Origin: UBA4416 sp035439445
GTDB lineage: Bacteria; Bacteroidota; Bacteroidia; B-17B0; Aurantibacillaceae
DNA: 64,000 bases
Direction of reading: 5' to 3'
NCBI GenBank assembly: GCA_035439445.1
Contig: DAORKG010000002.1
Location: 62,001-126,000, forward strand
Shown: positions 9,473-19,191 of the stretch, one piece after another
Numbering within the stretch: position 1 is the first letter of the stretch
How the letters are laid out: each line of letters opens with the position of its first letter
Program-made: the position numbers and the translations under genes
The notes under the pieces: model-generated
What the model saw: only the letters and a program-made list of their open reading frames with translations
What the model was told of the DNA's origin: nothing
The model's database searches: none

Positions 9473-11650
9473 TTGAAAAAAAATAAATTATATATTATCA
9501 CAGCTTTTCTTTTTTGTTTTTATGTAAATTTACATAGCCAATCCGACTATTATATTGATTCCATTATTGTTTCATTAAAAACTGCTAAAGAGGATACAAA
9601 TAAATTAATTTCATTAAGTATTATCGCTGAAAATGCATCTGATGAAATTTGGCCGGTTTACAACAACGAGATGGGTAAGTTGGCTGCTAAACTTCAAAAC
9701 TCAAGCAACTTAAAAATTAAAATATGTGCTAAAAGACACCTAGCGGCTTCGCTTAATAATAAAGGTTTCTTTTTTACAGAGAGGGGTATTTCCTATAAAG
9801 CAATATTATATTTTAATAAAGCTTTAAAAATACAACAAGAAATAAGAGACTTGGAAGGAGAAGCCTATTCCTTAAGTAATTTAGGAACCATTTACGATAG
9901 TAAAGGAGAAATAGATAAAGCTTTAGAGTATTATTTTGCGGCAGTAAAAATAAGAGAAAACATTAATAGTAAACAAAGTCTAGCACAATCTTACAATAAT
10001 ATTGCGGTGTTATATAGTAATCAAAATGATTATGTGAATGCATTAAAATATCATTTACATAGTTTGAAAATCAGATTACAATTGAAAGATTCTTCAGCAG
10101 TTGCTTTAGCCTATAATAATATAGGTACAACATATACAAGTCTTGTGGAAGGAAACTACAAATGGAAGAAAAAAATCCCTGATTCTCTTATTAATAAACC
10201 TTTGGAATATTTTAATAAGAGTTACAATGCTTATAAATCAGATGCGAATGAGGATGGAATGACAACATCTCGCTTTGATTTAGCAGATTTGTACGTTCTG
10301 CAAGCAGATTGTTTTTATGATAAGAAATCAGTTACTTATGACACATTATTAAGAAAAGCAGAGAAATTATTTTTAGAGTGCTTAGACTATTATTCTAAAA
10401 ATAGTCAAAAAGAATGGATGGCAAATACCTTAAACAGTATGGCAAATGTTTATTGGAGATTAGGGAACAATAAATTGGCGAAAAAATCAGGCGAACAAGC
10501 TATGACTTATGCAAAAGAGCTTGGTTATCCTGGCACTATTCAAAAGTCGGCGCAAATATTAAGATATATATATGAAAGTGATAAAGACTATAAAAATGCT
10601 TTGTTAATGTCAGACACATATCATATGATGAAAGATAGCGTTATTAATGATAAAAACCAAAAGGAAGCACTTTCAAAATATTTTATGTATCAGAGCGAGA
10701 AACAAGAGGTGATAACCAAAGCACATCAAGAAAAAATGCAACTGGAATTTCAATCTAAAACCAAACAACAGAATATGATAATTTATTTTGTGATTGCAGG
10801 TTTAATTATTGTGGCTGTGTTTAGTGTTTTTTTATATAACAGATTTAAGCTCACTAAAAAACAAAACGAGATTATCATTCAACAAAAGTACATCGTTGAA
10901 GAAAGTAGAAAAGAAATTGTTGACTCTATTAATTATGCTAAGAAAATACAGTATGCACTTTTAGCTCACGAACAGGTTTTGGCGAGAAATTTAAATTCAT
11001 ACTTTGTATATTTTAAACCTAAAGATATTGTGAGTGGTGATTTTTATTGGGCTACTGAGCACGAGAATGATTTTTATTTGGCGGTTTGTGATAGTACAGG
11101 GCACGGTGTTCCGGGAGCTTTTATGAGTTTATTGAGTATTGGTTTTTTGAGTGAGGCTATTAAAGAAAAAAACATTAAAGAACCAAACATGGTTTTTGAT
11201 TACGTTAGAAAAAGATTAATTGAAAGTATAACAGATGAAAATCAAAAAGATGGGTTTGATGGCATCTTATTAAGATTTAATAGAGACGACAATTCATTGA
11301 GTTATTCTGCTTCAAATAATCGTCCGGTAGTAATTTCCAATAAGCAAATATATCTATATAATTGCGATAAAATGCCCGTTGGAAAGGGTGAGAAATCCGA
11401 ACCGTTTACGTTACATAAAATAAATGTTTCGAAAGGAGACATGGTGTATTTATATACCGATGGATATGCTGATCAATTTGGAGGCAATAAGGGTAAAAAA
11501 TATAAATATAAACCCCTCAATGATCTTCTCGTAAGGATAAATGAATTACCTTTAGGAGAACAAAAAAACTTGTTGGAAAGAGAATTTGACAATTGGAAAG
11601 GTAATTTAGATCAAGTAGACGATGTTTGTATTTTAGGTATCAGAATTTAA
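9473..11650 (+). CDS. TPR-SpoIIE phosphatase, array copy 3
   Basis: 725 aa, starting at TTG (9473), the only start that keeps the signal peptide (hydrophobic stretch ~5-20). TPR motifs at about 90-230 and 330-380 include a SLSNLGTIY-type helix. A membrane helix lies near 437-460, then a coiled coil and the DSINYAKKIQYALLA linker, then the phosphatase domain with D523 (SGDFYW), CDSTGHGVPGA, YTDGYADQ and VDDV. The phosphatase half most resembles copy 5 (LSIGFLSEAIKEK, FDYVRKRLIESIT, DGFDGILLRF). It lies 6 nt after copy 2 and 3 nt before copy 4, so it belongs to the same operon. Confidence 0.87.
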   Translation: MKKNKLYIITAFLFCFYVNLHSQSDYYIDSIIVSLKTAKEDTNKLISLSIIAENASDEIWPVYNNEMGKLAAKLQNSSNLKIKICAKRHLAASLNNKGFFFTERGISYKAILYFNKALKIQQEIRDLEGEAYSLSNLGTIYDSKGEIDKALEYYFAAVKIRENINSKQSLAQSYNNIAVLYSNQNDYVNALKYHLHSLKIRLQLKDSSAVALAYNNIGTTYTSLVEGNYKWKKKIPDSLINKPLEYFNKSYNAYKSDANEDGMTTSRFDLADLYVLQADCFYDKKSVTYDTLLRKAEKLFLECLDYYSKNSQKEWMANTLNSMANVYWRLGNNKLAKKSGEQAMTYAKELGYPGTIQKSAQILRYIYESDKDYKNALLMSDTYHMMKDSVINDKNQKEALSKYFMYQSEKQEVITKAHQEKMQLEFQSKTKQQNMIIYFVIAGLIIVAVFSVFLYNRFKLTKKQNEIIIQQKYIVEESRKEIVDSINYAKKIQYALLAHEQVLARNLNSYFVYFKPKDIVSGDFYWATEHENDFYLAVCDSTGHGVPGAFMSLLSIGFLSEAIKEKNIKEPNMVFDYVRKRLIESITDENQKDGFDGILLRFNRDDNSLSYSASNNRPVVISNKQIYLYNCDKMPVGKGEKSEPFTLHKINVSKGDMVYLYTDGYADQFGGNKGKKYKYKPLNDLLVRINELPLGEQKNLLEREFDNWKGNLDQVDDVCILGIRI

Positions 11651-11653
11651 TTT

Positions 11654-13744
11654 ATGCATAAAAAGATATTTTATATTTTATTATTGTTTTGTTGTTTAAA
11701 TCCTTTATTCTCTGATAATAAAGCTGATTCACTTTATAAACTATTAAAGAATCCCCGATTACATGATACAACAAGAATAAATGTATACAATGAATTGTGT
11801 TGGCCTGTATATTCTTATTCAAACATTGATTCTTCTATAAAATATGGAACTAAAGCCATTCAACTAAGCCAAAAACTACATGATACTCTAAGAATGGTTG
11901 TGGCTTATCGAAGGTTGGGTATTGCATATATCAACTCTGCTAAGCATAAAGAAGCCTTAATTTGCGAACAAAAAAGTTATGATTTAGCCAAAAAAATTGG
12001 CTTGAAAAAAGCAATGGCCAGTGCTTTAAATAATTTAAGTGTTATTTATCTTAATATCTCCGATTTTAAAACAGCTATTGACTATAGTATTCAATCTCAA
12101 AAAATTCAAGAAGAGCTCGGAGATTCAACTAGCTTATTTAACACCTATTATAATATTGCCCTACTTTTCAAAAATATTAATGAGTTTAATAGTTCTCGTA
12201 ATTATTATAATAAAGCTTTGAAAATTGCAGAGCGCCAACATAAAAACTCTGAAATAGCATTTGCTTATTCAGGTATTGCTACCATTCTTAAAAGGAGTAA
12301 TCTTTTTGATAGTGCTTATCATTATTACAACTTAGCTCTGGCATCTTTTACTAAAGAAAATAATTTACAAGGCTTAATAGAAGTATATATCAATCTTGGT
12401 AATATAAACAGCGACGATAAGCGAGTAAAAGATAAATCTAATTTCTATAAAGCTATATCTTATTATAATACGGCATATTTACTAAATAAAAAATACGAAA
12501 ATCAGTTAACAGAGTCTAATCTGAACGGAAATTTTGCTACAGCATATTATAATCTAAAAAAATACGATAGCGCAATTTATTTTTCCTTGAAAGCTATTGA
12601 GTTAGCTAAAATTGCGGAGGACAGGGCTGAAATTGTTTCTTCATCTAAACTTTTATCAGAGCTTTATGCAATAAAAGGAAATTTTCCCTTATCTCTCAAA
12701 TATTTGAATCTACATATTCAAATGAAAGATAGTGTTTATAATTACGAGAAGCAAAAAGATATTGAACAAAAGCAAATGCGTTTTGAATTCGAAAGAAAAG
12801 TGCTTTCTGATAGTTTAAAAATGGCCGAAGAAAAAAGAGTATCTGATGCCAAAATTGAAAAAGAGAAAACCATAAAATATAGCTTAGTATTTTTTGTTAT
12901 TCTTCTGATTGTTTTTAGTGCTTTTATTTTTAGTCGCTTTAAAATTATCAAAAGTCAGAAAAAAATAATTGAAGAACAGAAAAATAAAGTGGATGAAAAG
13001 CAAAAAGAAATTCTCGACTCTATTAATTATGCAAAAAGGATACAGTCTACCATTTTAAATAATCAGGTTGTCATGAAAGATGCTTTTTCAGACTACTTTA
13101 TCTTATTTAAACCAAAAGACATTGTGAGTGGAGATTTTTACTGGGCACATAGAAAAGCTAATTATTTTTATTTAGCAGTATGTGATAGTACCGGACATGG
13201 TGTTCCTGGTGCATTTATGAGTTTATTGAATATAGGTTTTTTAAACGAAGCGATTAACGATAGAGGAATAGAAAAGCCAAATGAAATTTTTGATTTTGTT
13301 AGAATCAAGTTAATTCAAAGTGTTAGCAAGGAAGAACAAAAGGATGGATTTGATGGTATTTTAATTTGCATCAATGTAAAAACCAGAGAGATTACATACT
13401 CTGCAGCAAACAATAAACCTGTTTTGATTTCTGATAACCTAATTATAGAGAACAGTGTTGATAAAATGCCAGTTGGTAAAGGAGAGAGAATGGAACCATT
13501 TAAGTTACATACTTTGAATGCAAAACCTGGAGATTTATTATATCTATATACAGATGGGTATGCGGATCAGTTTGGCGGACCGAAAGGAAAAAAATTCAAG
13601 TATCGTCCTTTAAATGAGCTGTTACTTCACAATGCGCACTTGCCTTTGTCAGAACAACATACTATGCTATCAAATAACTTTATTGAATGGCGAGGTGATC
13701 TAGAGCAGGTAGATGACGTATGTATTATGGGTATACGTATGTAA
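11654..13744 (+). CDS. TPR-SpoIIE phosphatase, array copy 4
   Basis: 696 aa with signal peptide (~1-20), TPR-rich region (~50-360), membrane helix near 412-432, coiled coil and SpoIIE domain. The metal motifs are D494 (SGDFYWA), CDSTGHG, LYTDGYADQ and VDDV. This copy differs after SGDFYWA, where HRKANY replaces the TEH found in the other four, and the linker reads DSINYAKRIQSTIL. It is the most divergent phosphatase half of the array but is catalytically intact by motif. It starts 3 nt after copy 3, and 39 nt separate it from copy 5. Confidence 0.87.
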   Translation: MHKKIFYILLLFCCLNPLFSDNKADSLYKLLKNPRLHDTTRINVYNELCWPVYSYSNIDSSIKYGTKAIQLSQKLHDTLRMVVAYRRLGIAYINSAKHKEALICEQKSYDLAKKIGLKKAMASALNNLSVIYLNISDFKTAIDYSIQSQKIQEELGDSTSLFNTYYNIALLFKNINEFNSSRNYYNKALKIAERQHKNSEIAFAYSGIATILKRSNLFDSAYHYYNLALASFTKENNLQGLIEVYINLGNINSDDKRVKDKSNFYKAISYYNTAYLLNKKYENQLTESNLNGNFATAYYNLKKYDSAIYFSLKAIELAKIAEDRAEIVSSSKLLSELYAIKGNFPLSLKYLNLHIQMKDSVYNYEKQKDIEQKQMRFEFERKVLSDSLKMAEEKRVSDAKIEKEKTIKYSLVFFVILLIVFSAFIFSRFKIIKSQKKIIEEQKNKVDEKQKEILDSINYAKRIQSTILNNQVVMKDAFSDYFILFKPKDIVSGDFYWAHRKANYFYLAVCDSTGHGVPGAFMSLLNIGFLNEAINDRGIEKPNEIFDFVRIKLIQSVSKEEQKDGFDGILICINVKTREITYSAANNKPVLISDNLIIENSVDKMPVGKGERMEPFKLHTLNAKPGDLLYLYTDGYADQFGGPKGKKFKYRPLNELLLHNAHLPLSEQHTMLSNNFIEWRGDLEQVDDVCIMGIRM

Positions 13745-13783
13745 ATTTTCTTATATTTATAAGATTCTTGTATTTTATTAAAA

Positions 13784-15769
13784 TTGAAATTATTATATAA
13801 AATATGTATTATTTTATTTTTATCAGTTTATGTAACTGATTTAGTGTCACAATCTCAAAAGGATAGTTTGTTAATGATACTAAAACATGCTAAACAAGAT
13901 ACAGATAGAGCAAAAATATTATATAATATTTCAAAATTATATAATGACACAAATCCAGCTAAGGGAATTGAGTATCTTAAACAAGCTTTTGAGATAGCTA
14001 TAAAAACTAAAAATTATCGCATACAATCTGACATCACTAATCAAATAGGTTATAATTATTATTTTTTAAGTGATTTTAATCACAGTGTAGAATTTTTTTT
14101 AAAAACGCTCAAAATTTGCGAATTACAAGCAAATAAATCTGGTATTGCAGGTTGTCATAATAATATTGGAAGTATTTATTTGGAATTAGAAGATACTGTT
14201 AATGCTTTAAAACATCATTTGTTAGCATTAAACATTAGAAAAGAAATTAATAAAAATGATGAGGATAGTAAAAATGCAATAGCTATGTCCTACGGTAATG
14301 TGGGTAAAACATATTTTTTGGCTTCCAATTACACAAAAGCAATGGAATATTATAATTTATGTTTAGCTATTTCAAAAGAGGTTGGGAATAAAAAACGAGA
14401 AGCATTAATGGTTAATAATATTGGAAGTATTTTAGCTGAACAAAAAAAATATGATGATGCGCTTCCCTACTTTTTGAATGCACTTAATTTATATAAAGAA
14501 ATTGAATCTCCTGAGAATATTGCTTTATGTTTAAATAATATTGCCGAAATTTATTATAGAAAAAAAGATTTTCTTCACTCAATTGAAAATTACACTGCAT
14601 CATTAGTGATTTCTGAGACCAATTCAAGCTTATCAGATATGAAATCAAGTTATGATGGTTTACATAACTGTTATTTAGCTTTAGGAGACTATAAATTAGC
14701 TCATGATTATTTGTCAAAATATATTGTAATTAAAGATTCAATTTTTAACGACGAAAATTCATCTCAAATAAATGAGTTATTAGCAAAATTCGATTCTGAT
14801 AAAAAAGAACAAGAAATTAAGATGTTACAAAAAGATAAAGAAATGTCTGAATGGCTTCGTAATTCTTTGATAGTTGGGTCAATATTGTTAGTGTTTTTAG
14901 CTATTTCCTTGTACAGTAGAAATAAGGTAAAACAAAAAACAAATCTGGAACTATCACTTAAGAATAAAAATATTGAAGAACAAAAGTTAATTGTTGAACA
15001 TCAAAAACAGTCTCTTGAACTTCATCAAAAAGAGATTGTTGATTCTATAAACTATGCTAAACGCATTCAATATGCATTGTTAGCACATGAAGATTTGCTT
15101 GTAAATAACCTTACATCACATTTTATTTTATTTAAACCAAAAGATATTGTTAGTGGCGATTTTTATTGGGCGACAGAACATGAAGATTATTTTTATTTAG
15201 CTGTATGTGATTGCACAGGACACGGAGTACCCGGGGCTTTTATGAGTTTATTAAGTATTGGTTTTTTAAGTGAAGCTATTAAAGAAAAATCCATTACAGA
15301 ACCCAATCAAGTATTTGATTATGTTAGAAAACGTTTAATAGAAAGTATTACAAATGATAATCAAAAAGACGGTTTTGACGGCATACTATTAAGATTTCAT
15401 AAATCTTCTAATGAAATTAAATATGCAGCAGCAAATAATCACCCTGTGCTTATTTCTAATAACGAAATTCTTCATTTAAAATACGATAAAATGCCTGTAG
15501 GGAAAGGCGTTAAATCTGATAATTTTAATCTCAATACGATTCAGGTATCTAAAGGAGATACTATTTATTTATATACTGATGGTTATGCTGATCAGTTTGG
15601 AGGTGAAAAAGGAAAAAAGTTCAAATACAAACCACTTAATGAGATTTTATTATCTATCCACGACAAACCACTTTTGTACCAAAAAGAAATTTTAGACAGC
15701 ACGTTTGTAGATTGGAGAGGTAGCTTAGAACAAGTAGATGATGTATTGATAGTTGGCATCAAAATCTAA
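13784..15769 (+). CDS. TPR-SpoIIE phosphatase, array copy 5
   Basis: 661 aa with a TTG start (13784), the shortest copy. A signal peptide (~1-22) is followed by TPR repeats (~35-320), a membrane helix near 365-383, a long coiled coil (LSLKNKNIEEQKLIVEHQ...), the DSINYAKRIQYALLA linker and the phosphatase domain with D459 (SGDFYW), YTDGYADQ and VDDV. The usual CDSTGHG reads CDCTGHG, a Ser-to-Cys change next to a metal ligand. The phosphatase half groups with copy 3. cdaA follows after 54 nt with no visible terminator, so read-through into the c-di-AMP synthase is possible. Confidence 0.87.
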   Translation: MKLLYKICIILFLSVYVTDLVSQSQKDSLLMILKHAKQDTDRAKILYNISKLYNDTNPAKGIEYLKQAFEIAIKTKNYRIQSDITNQIGYNYYFLSDFNHSVEFFLKTLKICELQANKSGIAGCHNNIGSIYLELEDTVNALKHHLLALNIRKEINKNDEDSKNAIAMSYGNVGKTYFLASNYTKAMEYYNLCLAISKEVGNKKREALMVNNIGSILAEQKKYDDALPYFLNALNLYKEIESPENIALCLNNIAEIYYRKKDFLHSIENYTASLVISETNSSLSDMKSSYDGLHNCYLALGDYKLAHDYLSKYIVIKDSIFNDENSSQINELLAKFDSDKKEQEIKMLQKDKEMSEWLRNSLIVGSILLVFLAISLYSRNKVKQKTNLELSLKNKNIEEQKLIVEHQKQSLELHQKEIVDSINYAKRIQYALLAHEDLLVNNLTSHFILFKPKDIVSGDFYWATEHEDYFYLAVCDCTGHGVPGAFMSLLSIGFLSEAIKEKSITEPNQVFDYVRKRLIESITNDNQKDGFDGILLRFHKSSNEIKYAAANNHPVLISNNEILHLKYDKMPVGKGVKSDNFNLNTIQVSKGDTIYLYTDGYADQFGGEKGKKFKYKPLNEILLSIHDKPLLYQKEILDSTFVDWRGSLEQVDDVLIVGIKI

Positions 15770-15823
15770 GATTTTTATCCCCAAAATCACTAAAATGAGC
15801 TATAAAAAAGTATCTTTGATACC

Positions 15824-16627
15824 GTGTTAAATCAATTTTTTATATTATTTATTTCATTTGGTATCACTGATGCTATCGATATACTTTTGGTTGCTATTAT
15901 GCTTTACCAGTTGTATAAAATGGTAAAAGGCACAGCAGCAGTAAATGTGTTTATTGGATTAGCACTAATTTACATTGTTTGGATTATTGTCAGGGCTTTT
16001 GAACTTAAATTATTAGGATCTATTTTAGGGAAATTTATTAATGTTGGGGTTATTGCAGTGATGGTTGTATTTCAACAAGAAATTAGAAAGTTTTTATTGT
16101 ATATAGGCTCCAACGAATTTTTAAAAAATAAAAATTGGAAAACCATATTTTCTTTCTCAACTCAATCTTCAGCTTCATCTCGCTTTATACTGGATGCCGA
16201 TGCAGTAATAAATGCCTGTTTTAATATGAGCGAAACAAAAACAGGTGCATTAATTATTATTTCTCGTAAATCTGATTTAAAGTTTTATGTAAATACAGGA
16301 GAGATTGTTGATTCAGCATTAACAGATAAAATGCTCGAAAATATTTTTTATAAAAATAGTCCTATGCATGATGGAGCGGTAATTATAAAAGATAATAGAA
16401 TCATTGCAGCTCGTTGTGTATTGCCTGTTACTGAGAAAGAAAATTTCCCTTCTCATTTTGGGATGAGACACAGAGCTGCGGTCGGTTTAACTGAAACAAC
16501 AGATGCTATTGCAATTACAGTGTCTGAGCAAACGGGAAATGTTTCATTAACAGTCAGTGGTGAAATAAATTCTAATTTAAGTAGAGATAAACTACGTTAC
16601 CTTATAGAAAAAAATTTAAAAAACTAA
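15824..16627 (+). CDS. cdaA: Diadenylate cyclase CdaA (c-di-AMP synthase)
   Basis: 267 aa with a GTG start. Three N-terminal membrane helices (about 10-85) precede a DisA_N-type cyclase domain with the two signature motifs DGA (183-185, in MHDGAVI) and RHR (215-217, in MRHRAAVG). The enzyme condenses two ATP into cyclic di-AMP, a second messenger for osmotic, potassium and envelope control. No cdaR or glmM is adjacent. Its upstream neighbour is the TPR-SpoIIE array, which is unusual. The length and topology match the membrane CdaA type rather than DisA. Confidence 0.93.
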   Translation: MLNQFFILFISFGITDAIDILLVAIMLYQLYKMVKGTAAVNVFIGLALIYIVWIIVRAFELKLLGSILGKFINVGVIAVMVVFQQEIRKFLLYIGSNEFLKNKNWKTIFSFSTQSSASSRFILDADAVINACFNMSETKTGALIIISRKSDLKFYVNTGEIVDSALTDKMLENIFYKNSPMHDGAVIIKDNRIIAARCVLPVTEKENFPSHFGMRHRAAVGLTETTDAIAITVSEQTGNVSLTVSGEINSNLSRDKLRYLIEKNLKN

Positions 16628-16631
16628 CTAA

Positions 16632-16701
16632 GAGTTATGAATTAAGAGTTTAAGATTTTACATCTAAATAATTCCTAATTTCAATATTTCATTCATAACT
16701 C
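16632..16701. repeat. AT-rich inverted-repeat spacer between cdaA and the ABC-F gene
   Basis: GAGTTATGAAT at 16632-16642 is matched by its perfect reverse complement ATTCATAACTC at 16691-16701. Further degenerate copies of the same word (GAATTAAGAGTT, CATAATTC, TTATAACTC) fill the spacer. It resembles the groS-groL and etfB-etfA spacers in style but not in sequence. Confidence 0.6.
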
Positions 16702-16726
16702 ATAATTCAACACTTATAACTCACAA

Positions 16727-18661
16727 ATGAATCTTCTTTCAGTAAATCAACTAAGCAAAAGTTTTGGTGATAAAAAATTATTTCAAAATATAAATTTCGG
16801 CATTAATTATGGTGATAAGGTTGCACTTATAGCCAAAAATGGTTCAGGTAAATCAACTCTATTTAAAATTCTTCAGGGAATTGAAATTCCGGATAGTGGC
16901 GAAATCGTTTTTAGAAAAGAGCTAAGAATTTCTTTCTTGAGCCAAGAACCTAATTTGGACGATAGTCACACTATTGAACAAGCTATCTATGCAGGTGATA
17001 GTGAAATGGTTAAAACAGCTATTGATTATGCACATTTAGTTGAAACACATTATGCTAACCCTACCGAAAAAACCGAAAATCAATTAGATATTTTAACTAA
17101 TAAGATGAACGATTTAGAGGCATGGAATGTTGAAACACAAATCATGTTGGTTTGCGCTAATTTGGGATTGCATGACTTAAAACAAAAAGTGAGCACACTA
17201 AGCGGTGGACAGAAAAAGCGGTTGGCTCTTGCTCAAGTAATATTAAATGAACCGGATTTATTAATAATGGACGAACCAACTAACCATTTGGATGTTACGG
17301 TTATTGAATGGTTAGAAGAATATTTACGTAGTTACAAGAAAAGTATTTTATTGGTTACTCATGATAGATATTTCTTGGATGAAGTATGCGATAGAATAAT
17401 TGAGATTGATAATCATATGCTTTATGAGTACAAAGGCAAGTTTGATTATTATATGGAGAAGAAAGCAGAACGTTTAATGATGGAAGCTTCTGAATTAGAA
17501 AAAGCTCGTAATCTTTATAAGAGGGAATTAGAATGGGTTCGTAAACAACCACGAGCTCGTACAACTAAATCAAAATCCAGAGTAGACGCTTTTTACGATA
17601 TTGAAGCCAAGGCGCGTAAGAAAAGTGTTGACAAGAAAATTGAGTTAAGTGTAAAAGTTGAGCGTATAGGAAGTAAGATAATTGAAGTACATAATTTAAG
17701 AAAAGCATTTGGTGAGAAAAAAATATTAGAACCATTCTCATATACGTTTATTAAAGGAGAGAAAATTGGAATTGTTGGCCCAAATGGAATAGGGAAAAGC
17801 ACATTTATCAATATGTTACAAGGTATAGAACCACCAGATGCCGGAAAGGTAACGGTAGGTGATACTATTGTGTTTGGTTATTATTCTCAAAAAGGAATTC
17901 AGGTAGCAGACGACAAACGTGTGATTGAAGTTGTAAAAGATATCGCAGAGTTTATCCCATTAGCTAACGGCACATCTTTAAGTGCATCTGCATTGTTGAC
18001 CCGCTTCAATTTTCCTCCAGAGGTTCAATATGGTCATGTAAGCAAGCTGAGTGGGGGAGAAAGACGACGTTTGTATTTATTAACGGTATTAGTTCGTAAC
18101 CCTAATTTCTTAATATTAGATGAGCCAACAAATGATTTGGATATTATAACATTACAAACGCTTGAACAATTCTTATTGGATTTTCAAGGCTGTGTTTTAA
18201 TTGTATCTCATGATCGTTATTTCTTAGATAGATTAGTGGATCACGTTTTTGCATTTGAAGGAAATGGAATTGTAAAGGATTTTCCGGGTAATTATAGCGA
18301 ATATCGCCAATGGAAATATGATTCGGAGGCAGAGGCAGAAGAGTTAGCTAAGGAGCAAAAAGGATTAGAAAATACTTCCTCTCAAACGATTGCAACTACA
18401 CCTGAGATTAATGTAACAGAGGTAGTTGCTGTAAAAAACTCAAGCTCTGAGAAAAAGAAATTATCTTTTAAAGAACAAAAGGAATTGGAAACTTTAGATG
18501 TTGAATTACCAAAACTTGAAGCGAGGAAGGCAGAGATTGAAAACCTTTTAGCAAGCGGCATAACAGATGTAAAAGAAATCGAGAAATTATCTAATGAGTT
18601 TACACAAGTTTCTAATCAAATTGATGAGAAAACGATGCGTTGGTTGGAATTACAGGATTAA
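16727..18661 (+). CDS. uup: ABC-F family ATPase (Uup-like)
   Basis: 644 aa with two ABC ATPase domains and no membrane segment. Domain 1 has Walker A KNGSGKST, signature LSGGQKKR and Walker B LLIMDEPTNHLD. Domain 2 has Walker A GPNGIGKST, signature LSGGERRR and LILDEPTNDLD. The inter-domain linker is rich in basic helices, and the C-terminal ~100 residues form a coiled coil (FKEQKELETLDVELPKLEAR) typical of Uup. ABC-F proteins act on ribosomes or on DNA/RNA metabolism rather than in transport. The gene faces the ribosomal protein operon and shares a terminator with it. Confidence 0.88.
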   Translation: MNLLSVNQLSKSFGDKKLFQNINFGINYGDKVALIAKNGSGKSTLFKILQGIEIPDSGEIVFRKELRISFLSQEPNLDDSHTIEQAIYAGDSEMVKTAIDYAHLVETHYANPTEKTENQLDILTNKMNDLEAWNVETQIMLVCANLGLHDLKQKVSTLSGGQKKRLALAQVILNEPDLLIMDEPTNHLDVTVIEWLEEYLRSYKKSILLVTHDRYFLDEVCDRIIEIDNHMLYEYKGKFDYYMEKKAERLMMEASELEKARNLYKRELEWVRKQPRARTTKSKSRVDAFYDIEAKARKKSVDKKIELSVKVERIGSKIIEVHNLRKAFGEKKILEPFSYTFIKGEKIGIVGPNGIGKSTFINMLQGIEPPDAGKVTVGDTIVFGYYSQKGIQVADDKRVIEVVKDIAEFIPLANGTSLSASALLTRFNFPPEVQYGHVSKLSGGERRRLYLLTVLVRNPNFLILDEPTNDLDIITLQTLEQFLLDFQGCVLIVSHDRYFLDRLVDHVFAFEGNGIVKDFPGNYSEYRQWKYDSEAEAEELAKEQKGLENTSSQTIATTPEINVTEVVAVKNSSSEKKKLSFKEQKELETLDVELPKLEARKAEIENLLASGITDVKEIEKLSNEFTQVSNQIDEKTMRWLELQD

Positions 18662-18675
18662 TAAAATATGCTCAT

Positions 18676-18710
18676 AAAAAAAGCCCTTAGTTTTACTAAG
18701 GGCTTTTTAT
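18676..18710. terminator. Bidirectional terminator between uup and rplI
   Basis: A 10-bp stem AAGCCCTTAG / CTAAGGGCTT with a 5-nt loop is flanked by A-run and T-run on the two sides, so it can act in both directions between convergent genes. Confidence 0.9.
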
Positions 18711-18724
18711 TTTTAATGTTAAAA

Positions 18725-19171
18725 TTACTCAGCAACTACTTCAAAGTTGATTGTAGCAGAAATTTCTTTAAATAAACGAACTTTAGCTGAATAAGTACCT
18801 AATGTCTTAATAGCTTCTTCGTTCATTTCAATGTTTTTACGCTCAACCTCGTAACCAGCTTTTTTCAAAGCCTCAGCTAATTGGATATTAGTTACTGAAC
18901 CGAAAATTTTTCCTGATTCACCAGCCTTAGCACCAACTTTAACTGTTACGTCAGCAAATTTTGCTGCCATAGCAGTAGCTTCGTTACGTAATTTTTGCTC
19001 TTTAAATGAGCTTTGTTTAATTTCTTCAGCTTGCATTTTTTTGTTACTCTCTGTAGCTAAAACTGCAACACCTTGAGGAATTAAAAAGTTACGACCGTAT
19101 CCGTTTTTTACTTTAACGATGTCGTTCTTATATCCTAAACCTTTATGGTCTTTTTTTAATATAATTTCCAT
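18725..19171 (-). CDS. rplI: 50S ribosomal protein L9
   Basis: 148 aa. It opens MEIILKKDHKGLGYKNDIV and contains GYGRNFLIPQGVA, the classic L9 N-terminal rRNA-binding domain. The C-terminal domain follows, with KIFGSVTNIQLAEALKK and a typical connecting helix. It is the last gene of rpsF-rpsR-rplI, 20 nt after rpsR, and is followed by the shared terminator. Confidence 0.97.
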   Translation of the reverse strand: MEIILKKDHKGLGYKNDIVKVKNGYGRNFLIPQGVAVLATESNKKMQAEEIKQSSFKEQKLRNEATAMAAKFADVTVKVGAKAGESGKIFGSVTNIQLAEALKKAGYEVERKNIEMNEEAIKTLGTYSAKVRLFKEISATINFEVVAE

Positions 19172-19191
19172 GTTGTTTTTCCTCCTTTAAA

